Shown piece by piece: positions 59,000 to 64,000 of a stretch of 64,000 bases of DNA. The notes under the pieces are model-generated. The model saw nothing but the letters and a program-made list of their open reading frames with translations. It was not told where the DNA came from and ran no database searches. A program made the translations under genes and the position numbers. The stretch spans positions 186,001-250,000 of the forward strand of contig NZ_BSSU01000002.1 in NCBI RefSeq assembly GCF_030161415.1, read 5' to 3'. The stretch comes from Thalassotalea eurytherma. Lineage in GTDB: Bacteria > Pseudomonadota > Gammaproteobacteria > Enterobacterales > Alteromonadaceae. Position 1 is the stretch's first letter. Each line of letters opens with the position of its first letter.

Positions 59000-59076
59000 T
59001 GGCGGAGTGGACGGGACTCGAACCCGCGACCCCCGGCGTGACAGGCCGGTATTCTAACCAACTGAACTACCACTCC
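59000..59076 (-). tRNA. tRNA-Asp (GTC), copy 4 of the transcript
   Basis: The 77-nt gene has acceptor stem GGAGTGG/CCACTCC, anticodon GTC in the loop CTGTCAC, T-loop GGTTCGAGTCC and an encoded 3' CCA. It is identical to the three other copies. It is the last of the four in transcription order. Confidence 0.97.
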
Positions 59077-59104
59077 GCAGCAAATTGTTTATTGAGAATG
59101 TAAG

Positions 59105-59181
59105 TGGCGGAGTGGACGGGACTCGAACCCGCGACCCCCGGCGTGACAGGCCGGTATTCTAACCAACTGAACTACCACTCC
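59105..59181 (-). tRNA. tRNA-Asp (GTC), copy 3 of the transcript
   Basis: Identical 77-nt tRNA-Asp with encoded CCA. It is separated from its neighbours by 28-bp and 32-bp AT-rich spacers. Confidence 0.97.
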
Positions 59182-59213
59182 GCAGTATACATATCAATAA
59201 GGCGCTATATCGT

Positions 59214-59290
59214 TGGCGGAGTGGACGGGACTCGAACCCGCGACCCCCGGCGTGACAGGCCGGTATTCTAACCAACTGAACTACCACTCC
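59214..59290 (-). tRNA. tRNA-Asp (GTC), copy 2 of the transcript
   Basis: Identical 77-nt tRNA-Asp with encoded CCA. The base just 5' of the mature tRNA differs from the other copies, so identity is limited to the mature sequence. Confidence 0.97.
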
Positions 59291-59317
59291 ACTAGGATAT
59301 AACTATCAAGGTTAAAT

Positions 59318-59394
59318 TGGCGGAGTGGACGGGACTCGAACCCGCGACCCCCGGCGTGACAGGCCGGTATTCTAACCAACTGAACTACCACTCC
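59318..59394 (-). tRNA. tRNA-Asp (GTC), copy 1 of the transcript
   Basis: Identical 77-nt tRNA-Asp with encoded CCA. It is first in transcription order, 45 bp downstream of the promoter -10 element. Confidence 0.97.
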
Positions 59395-59438
59395 GCGTCT
59401 AACCTTGTTTCAACAGCAAGCCGTTGAAAGCGAGGAGG

Positions 59439-59467
59439 ATAATACGGTTATGATGCCCCCTCGTCAA
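59439..59467 (-). promoter_or_regulatory. Sigma-70 promoter of the tRNA-Asp cluster
   Basis: On the minus strand TTGACG (59467-59462), a 17-bp spacer, and TATTAT (59444-59439) are followed by the GC-rich discriminator CCTCCTCGC. Such a discriminator is typical of growth-rate-controlled stable RNA promoters. Confidence 0.85.
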
Positions 59468-59564
59468 CACTTTTTTTAACTTTATTTGCTAGTTGAACAT
59501 TTGCTAACCAAAAAGCAGAAATAAACGTCAACAACTGGCCAGTTCACTGCCTCAAGCCAACTAA

Positions 59565-60902
59565 TTAGGTTGTTAACTCAAGTTCTTGTGTTTTCTTTTT
59601 CTTCTTCTTTTTACGCAAATAAACCACTAAAACAGTAATGGCAATAATGACAATGATCACGTTACCGCCAACAATAATAATGAGCTGCATTTTCTCTTTT
59701 TCTGCTTGCTCAGCTTTTACTTGGGCTATTTGTGCTGCGAGTTTTTCTTCACGCTCTTTCGCCATTTGAGCACGGCGCTCTTCTTCTGCCAGCGCTTTGC
59801 TTTCATCACTCATATTGCGCACATCGGGTAATAATGCGTTCCCCGTATGTTGAACGATAAAGCTAAACTCCGGCATAACTAAACGAAATTCGCGACCATT
59901 AACGGTTTCACCAAAGGCACTTATCTTGACACGATGAACGCCAGATTCAGTATAATCAACATCAACGGTTCTCGTGTCACCACTCCCCTCTAATACCGAG
60001 AAAGGCACTGCTTGTTTATCTGGGTACGTTATTTTCCCTTGGAAAATTAAACTGTCGGGTTTTACATAGGTATCAGCAATATTAAAGTGAATTTTATGCG
60101 GAACCTCTTCAGACGATGAAGTATCAACTTCGGTTGTGATAGGACTACGGTGCAAAATAATCGGTTTTTGCTGTAATTCTCTTGCTGCCATTGGCAGCGT
60201 CAACTTATAAACAGGTACCCATTCGCCTGGCGCTATCGTTAATTCAAATTCACCGGTAAACGTACTGTCATTGGCGAATTCATCGAGTTCTCTGCCGTCA
60301 TCTCTAAATGTTGTTAAACGAACAAGGTCAGCGCCGAAATTGTCAAAGTCTTGATTATTCGAACTAAAAAAATCAACATCAATTGATATCACATCATCAA
60401 ACCGTGGTGTATCAATGGCAAGCTCACCATTAAACAATTTTGCCGTTAATTTTACGGTTTCGCCTGCAAGTAAGATTTCCGGTAACGGCTCAACTTCAAT
60501 ACGTACATCAGAAACCACCATAATTTGGCTTTCAGGAATAATATTTCCTAACGCTTGCCATGGGCCTGGCATCGGTTTTTTAATTTTTATCATGTCAAAG
60601 GTACGGTCGTCATACCACTCAACTTTTTCTTTATCGTGGGACTCTACTTTTACTTTAGTACCGTCTGGTTGAACTAAGATAATAGGAGCAGAGCCATGTG
60701 TGCGATAAAATAGCAACGTAATTTCTTCGATGTTTGCATCAATTCTAAATCGATTATCAAAGTACGGTATTTGATTGGTAACGTTATCTACACGATAAAA
60801 ATCGATTTTATCGCTTACTGATTGTGCCAAAGACGATAGCGATATCATTGCCGCCATCATCGAGCCACCAAGCGCAGCTACGATTGAATTCTTTTGCGCC
60901 AT
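59565..60902 (-). CDS. TIGR03503-like secreted, membrane-anchored protein
   Basis: The 445-residue protein has an N-terminal signal peptide (ending in SLSSLAQS), a long beta-rich extracytoplasmic part with several Ig-like strands (residues about 30-360), an Arg/Glu/Lys-rich coiled segment at about 370-405, a C-terminal helix (LIIIVGGNVIIVIIAITVLVV) and a poly-Lys tail facing the cytoplasm. This resembles the TIGR03503 family of Alteromonadales/Vibrionales, whose function is unknown. Its start overlaps the end of dnaQ by 25 bp, so the two are translationally linked. Confidence 0.75.
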   Translation of the reverse strand: MAQKNSIVAALGGSMMAAMISLSSLAQSVSDKIDFYRVDNVTNQIPYFDNRFRIDANIEEITLLFYRTHGSAPIILVQPDGTKVKVESHDKEKVEWYDDRTFDMIKIKKPMPGPWQALGNIIPESQIMVVSDVRIEVEPLPEILLAGETVKLTAKLFNGELAIDTPRFDDVISIDVDFFSSNNQDFDNFGADLVRLTTFRDDGRELDEFANDSTFTGEFELTIAPGEWVPVYKLTLPMAARELQQKPIILHRSPITTEVDTSSSEEVPHKIHFNIADTYVKPDSLIFQGKITYPDKQAVPFSVLEGSGDTRTVDVDYTESGVHRVKISAFGETVNGREFRLVMPEFSFIVQHTGNALLPDVRNMSDESKALAEEERRAQMAKEREEKLAAQIAQVKAEQAEKEKMQLIIIVGGNVIIVIIAITVLVVYLRKKKKKKKTQELELTT

Positions 60903-61615
60903 ATAGGCTCACTCCCTTTATCTGCCACAATATCTAACCTTTCTTCGTGTGCACTCATTTCATCGGCCGAAGCCTGAATAACCTTAAGAGGTTTTCGATC
61001 AGCAGACAATCGAATAATTGCATTATTATCGCCATCAGAATCTGCACCAGAATGTAAATTCAACGTTTCTTGCTTTCTGGTCATTTCGATATAAACGAAA
61101 GCCAATAACTGCGCATCGATCAAGGCGCCGTGATAGGTACGGTCGATAAGGCCGTCTACACGGTAGTGTTTAGCTAGAAAGTCGAGAGTCTTAGGTGAAC
61201 CAAATTCATCTTTAGAGGTTTTAAGAGTATCTGTTACGGTACAAATGTCGCCTGTTTGTGGTAATCCACGGCCAACGAGGTTAAATTCATGATCCATAAA
61301 GCCAACGTCGAACTTAGCATTATGGATTACAAGCTCTGCACCTCGAATAAACTCTATAAAGTCTCGAGCAACTTCAACAAACAACGGTTTATCAGCAAGG
61401 AACTCATTCGTTAATCCATGGACATCAATAACCTCTTGTTCCATTTCAAATTGAGGATTGATATAAGCATGATAGCTTCGCCCTGTTAATTGACGATTAA
61501 CCATCTCTACGCAACCAATTTCAACAATCCTATGACCTTCTCTTGGGTTTATACCTGTGGTTTCCGTATCGAGAATCACGAGGCGTTCTTGTTTTACTTC
61601 TTGTTGATGTCCCAC
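60878..61615 (-). CDS. dnaQ: DNA polymerase III epsilon subunit
   Basis: The 245-residue 3'-5' proofreading exonuclease has Exo I LVILDTETTGINP, Exo II VIHNAKFDVGFMDHEF and Exo III HGALIDAQLLAFVY (the H-x4-D catalytic pair). The C-terminal tail after about residue 185 should bind the alpha subunit. The divergent dnaQ/rnhA pair separated by 109 bp is conserved in enterobacteria and relatives. It overlaps the downstream TIGR03503-like gene. Confidence 0.96.
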   Translation of the reverse strand: MGHQQEVKQERLVILDTETTGINPREGHRIVEIGCVEMVNRQLTGRSYHAYINPQFEMEQEVIDVHGLTNEFLADKPLFVEVARDFIEFIRGAELVIHNAKFDVGFMDHEFNLVGRGLPQTGDICTVTDTLKTSKDEFGSPKTLDFLAKHYRVDGLIDRTYHGALIDAQLLAFVYIEMTRKQETLNLHSGADSDGDNNAIIRLSADRKPLKVIQASADEMSAHEERLDIVADKGSEPIWRKRIQS

Positions 61616-61724
61616 TTAACTAACTCTTTATCGATATCATTGATGCCATTATACGGACAGATTCAAATAAATAAAAAGATTCGAACAAATAGGTAGAGCT
61701 TTGATAAGATGAAACAAAAATTTT

Positions 61725-62198
61725 ATGAGTAACATAATGAAAGAAGTAAGCATTTATACTGATGGCTCGTGCCTAGGTAATCCCGGCCCAGGTGGCTATG
61801 GAGCAATTTTAGTATATAAAGGGCATAACAAAGAGTTATCACAAGGTTTTAAACTGACAACCAATAACCGAATGGAGATGTTAGCGACAGTTAAAGCACT
61901 CGCTTCATTAAAAGAGTCTTGTAAAGTGACATTAACAACAGATAGCCAGTATGTGAAACAAGGTATCACTGCCTGGATTAAAAACTGGCAAAAAAACAAT
62001 TGGAAAACGTCAGCCAAAAAGCCCGTTAAAAACGTCGATTTATGGAAAGCGCTTTATGAACAAACCCTGCGTCATGAAATAAATTGGAAATGGGTCAAGG
62101 GACATAGTGGTCATGCGGAAAATGAGCGCTGTGATGATTTAGCGCGTGAAGCAGCTATGTCGAGTGACTTGCATGACGATGAAGGGTACCAAGCGTAA
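61725..62198 (+). CDS. rnhA: Ribonuclease HI
   Basis: The 157-residue nuclease cuts RNA in RNA-DNA hybrids. The catalytic acids lie in [30 protein letters not shown] and [10 protein letters not shown]. The handle region [16 protein letters not shown], which binds the hybrid, is present. The start could also be the ATG four codons later; E. coli RnhA is 155 residues. It diverges from dnaQ. Confidence 0.96.
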   Translation: MSNIMKEVSIYTDGSCLGNPGPGGYGAILVYKGHNKELSQGFKLTTNNRMEMLATVKALASLKESCKVTLTTDSQYVKQGITAWIKNWQKNNWKTSAKKPVKNVDLWKALYEQTLRHEINWKWVKGHSGHAENERCDDLAREAAMSSDLHDDEGYQA

Positions 62199-62227
62199 AT
62201 TATCGTTGGCAAAGTGCCGTTTCTTGT

Positions 62228-62272
62228 TTAATATTCCCAAAAGACATAATTTATCACTTTTGGGAATATTAA
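62228..62272 (+). promoter_or_regulatory. Perfect 16-bp inverted repeat at the metallo-hydrolase start
   Basis: TTAATATTCCCAAAAG (62228-62243) and CTTTTGGGAATATTAA (62257-62272) are exact complements around a 13-nt loop. The right arm contains the only Shine-Dalgarno-like bases (GGGAA) and ends one base before ATG 62274. It may act as a repressor operator or as an mRNA hairpin that hides the ribosome-binding site. Confidence 0.8.
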
Positions 62273-62273
62273 A

Positions 62274-63134
62274 ATGCTTCATCCCATCATCAAGGCATTT
62301 TTTCATCACGATTCTTCTACGCTTACTTACATCGTCCATTGTCAGCGTACTAAAAAATGTTGTGTTATCGATGCTGCGCTCGACTACGACATATACTCAG
62401 GCGACATATCGAGTAGCCCACTTGAAGAAATCACGCACTACATCATGACAAACGAATTAGATGTTGAGTGGCTCCTCGAAACCCACGCACATGCTGATCA
62501 TGTCACTGGCGCACGCCAGTTAAAAGAAAAAGTCGGTGGTACTATTGCCGTTGGCGTCGGCATTAGAGATGTTCAACAAAGTGTCAAAACGATGTTACAT
62601 CTGAAGGACGATGTCTTAACTACTCATGTCTTCGATAGACTTTTAGAAGATGGGCAATCACTTGAATTAGGCGATCTAACCATTAATGTTATAGCAACGC
62701 CTGGACATACGCCCGATAGTTTAACCTATGTCATTGGCAATAGTGCCTTTGTTGGTGACACCTTGTTTATGCCTGATTCAGGCTCAGCACGTTGTGATTT
62801 TCCCAGCGGTAGCGCAGCTACACTTTATCAATCTATCCAGCGTATTTATCAGCTTGGTGACAATACGCGCTTATTTATGTGTCATGACTACCGACCGCAA
62901 GGTCGTGAGCTTGCTTACATCACAACTGTTGCAGAACAAAAACAGCATAATATTCAAATTAATGCGTCGGTAAGCGAGCAAGAGTATGTGCAAATACGTG
63001 AAACACGTGACGCCAAGCTGGCTATTCCTCGTCTACTATACCCAGCTTTACAGGTTAATATTCGTGGTGGTTACTTGCCTGCCCCAGAAGACAATGGCCA
63101 ATGCTACATCAAAATGCCGATGCAGCTTATCTAA
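62274..63134 (+). CDS. MBL-fold hydrolase, ETHE1/Blh (persulfide dioxygenase)-like
   Basis: The 286-residue metallo-beta-lactamase-fold protein has the motif THAHADHVTGARQL, the downstream TPGHTPDSLTYVIG and FVGDTLFMPDSGSARCDFP (metal-bridging Asp, with the ETHE1/Blh-type D-x-G-x-A-R-x-D loop), and MCHDYRPQGRE. This set is that of sulfur dioxygenases and of Blh hydrolases controlled by BigR in plant-associated bacteria. It probably oxidises glutathione persulfide using mononuclear iron. No BigR/SqrR regulator or rhodanese is adjacent. Confidence 0.88.
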   Translation: MLHPIIKAFFHHDSSTLTYIVHCQRTKKCCVIDAALDYDIYSGDISSSPLEEITHYIMTNELDVEWLLETHAHADHVTGARQLKEKVGGTIAVGVGIRDVQQSVKTMLHLKDDVLTTHVFDRLLEDGQSLELGDLTINVIATPGHTPDSLTYVIGNSAFVGDTLFMPDSGSARCDFPSGSAATLYQSIQRIYQLGDNTRLFMCHDYRPQGRELAYITTVAEQKQHNIQINASVSEQEYVQIRETRDAKLAIPRLLYPALQVNIRGGYLPAPEDNGQCYIKMPMQLI

Positions 63135-63144
63135 TGTAAACTCG

Positions 63145-63633
63145 TTACTTTTCGGGTAATGGCTCAGGAAACTCTTTGAGATTAAGCGACAACCGTTTAT
63201 TTTTAATACACTTATAAATTAAATAAACGGTGATAGCTAATTGGATGAACAGCCAAGTTTGAGAAGTAAGCTGCCAATAGAAAAAAGCAACAACATTGAC
63301 AATAAAATCAAAGATTAGCGCAACAACCAATAACGTACGAAAGTGAGGCCAAAGCCTTTTCACCCATGAAGGAGCATTGGCTCTACGTAAACTAACAATC
63401 GCAAGCAACAACAACCCCAACATGCCGGAAATCAAATTCAAATAAAACACCTGTTTTTCAGGATAAATGATCGAAATGATGCTGCTTCTGTCTTGAAAGT
63501 TACTTAATGAGATTAGCCAAACGATATAAGCACGCATGACGAATAAAATAACAAAATATGCGACTTTGGACAGTTTCAAACAATCATACTTATCAAAGTC
63601 GTTAACACTATAATGAGCGTACTGCTTACTCAT
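63145..63633 (-). CDS. DUF2919 membrane protein (YfeZ-like)
   Basis: The 162-residue protein has four predicted helices and a polar N-terminus (HYSVNDFDKYDCLKLS). The overall layout, with FVMRAYIVWLISLSNF in the first helix, fits DUF2919. Function unknown. It follows the DUF599 gene by 11 bp on the same strand and converges with the metallo-hydrolase gene at a 10-bp distance. Confidence 0.75.
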   Translation of the reverse strand: MSKQYAHYSVNDFDKYDCLKLSKVAYFVILFVMRAYIVWLISLSNFQDRSSIISIIYPEKQVFYLNLISGMLGLLLLAIVSLRRANAPSWVKRLWPHFRTLLVVALIFDFIVNVVAFFYWQLTSQTWLFIQLAITVYLIYKCIKNKRLSLNLKEFPEPLPEK

Positions 63634-63644
63634 ACATTGATGCC

Positions 63645-64000
63645 CTACTGCTTTTTAATTTCGATATCGCGCTCTTGATTAAGAATTTCTTGCCCAACAG
63701 TTATCGCTCTTACTGCTTTTGACTGAAATTCTCGAATATATAAGGTATACACGACAAAGCCACTAGCAAACATAAAAAGAAAAGGGTGATATAACCAACA
63801 TAGCGCCGCTAACGAAAAATAGTAGGCGCGCAATCCATAGTTATAGGAATGAGCAGCCTGATCTTGAACGATAGCCATTTGACGCGCATAACGTTTAAGG
63901 TTTTCATTTTGTCGCTCTTCGTCTAGCGGCATAGCACCCACCATAACATTCAAGAAACCATATTGGCGCATCGACCAAGTAAAGTTAAAGAAGGCCAGAA
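63645..64000 (-). CDS. DUF599 membrane protein (5' part outside window)
   Basis: The frame stays open to the right edge of the window and reads FFNFTWSMRQYGFLNVMVGA across the apparent Met, which is therefore internal. FTWSMRQYGFLN and the following polar loop are typical of DUF599 proteins. Two further helices (about AYYFSLAALCWLYHPFLFM onwards) and a charged C-terminus follow. At least 118 residues are visible, so roughly half of the protein is missing. Function unknown. Confidence 0.82.
   Translation of the reverse strand, partial: LAFFNFTWSMRQYGFLNVMVGAMPLDEERQNENLKRYARQMAIVQDQAAHSYNYGLRAYYFSLAALCWLYHPFLFMFASGFVVYTLYIREFQSKAVRAITVGQEILNQERDIEIKKQ

Noticed and set aside
59000-59394. Regularly spaced 77-bp repeats resembling a CRISPR array
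   Set aside because: Each repeat folds as tRNA-Asp with anticodon GTC and encoded CCA. The spacers are short, AT-rich and unequal.

Overview
The window is a chromosomal segment of an AT-rich marine gammaproteobacterium, most likely of the Colwelliaceae (Colwellia/Thalassotalea type) or a close Alteromonadales relative. The case rests on family content (CysB, BamC, BepA, GcvR, Hda, an FadE of about 820 residues, a TIGR03503-like protein, VC2046-, DUF3718-, DUF2066-, DUF2919- and DUF599-type proteins) and on gene order. It contains no rRNA, CRISPR array, prophage or intact insertion sequence.

Layout. 1-9 kb: a DUF3718-like secreted protein (cut by the window edge), an NSS sodium symporter, a Pmp3-type peptide, a membrane diguanylate cyclase, RmuC, an unknown exported protein whose signal peptide is cut off by an in-frame amber codon, and an SLC13/TrkA-C permease. 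9-18 kb: class I fumarase, PabB, a CoA-type NUDIX hydrolase, serine dehydratase, CysB, and a SulA-like division inhibitor under two adjacent LexA boxes. 18-27.4 kb: signalling genes, comprising an RstA/RstB-like pair, an MFS transporter, a 1631-residue CHASE-PAS-PAS-HK-REC-REC-HPt hybrid kinase with a frame-changing 47-bp tandem duplication exactly at its start, and a receiver protein lacking its phosphoacceptor Asp. 27-33 kb: xthA, rlmA, yfbV and the ackA-pta operon.

33-53 kb follows the Escherichia coli order yffB-dapE-(small protein)-bamC-gcvR-bcp-perM-bepA-arsC-hda-purM-purN, with dapA and purC absent from their usual places next to bamC. A 444-bp intergenic stretch after pta carries a long hairpin and about eight DnaA-box-like 9-mers. 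Between arsC/DUF2069 and hda an accessory block is inserted: a large lipoprotein with an HExxH motif, then an arsenic operon coding for a fused arsenate reductase-ArsR repressor, an ACR3 pump, a Cys-dependent phosphatase, a GAPDH and ArsJ. The known GAPDH/ArsJ route would convert arsenate to 1-arseno-3-phosphoglycerate and export it, alongside classical reduction plus arsenite efflux.

53-64 kb: DUF3108 protein, a YafJ-like amidotransferase, FadE behind a FadR-like site, a PlsC-type acyltransferase, four identical tandem tRNA-Asp genes behind one strong promoter, a TIGR03503-like protein, dnaQ/rnhA diverging, an ETHE1/Blh-like metallo-hydrolase whose start site lies at the edge of a perfect 16-bp hairpin, and two membrane proteins (DUF2919; DUF599, cut by the window edge).

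The most unusual items are the kinase start duplication, the amber-interrupted secreted protein, the Asp-less receiver, the DnaA-box-like cluster, the metallo-hydrolase hairpin and the phosphatase embedded in the arsenic operon. All family calls come from reading the sequence; no database search was run.
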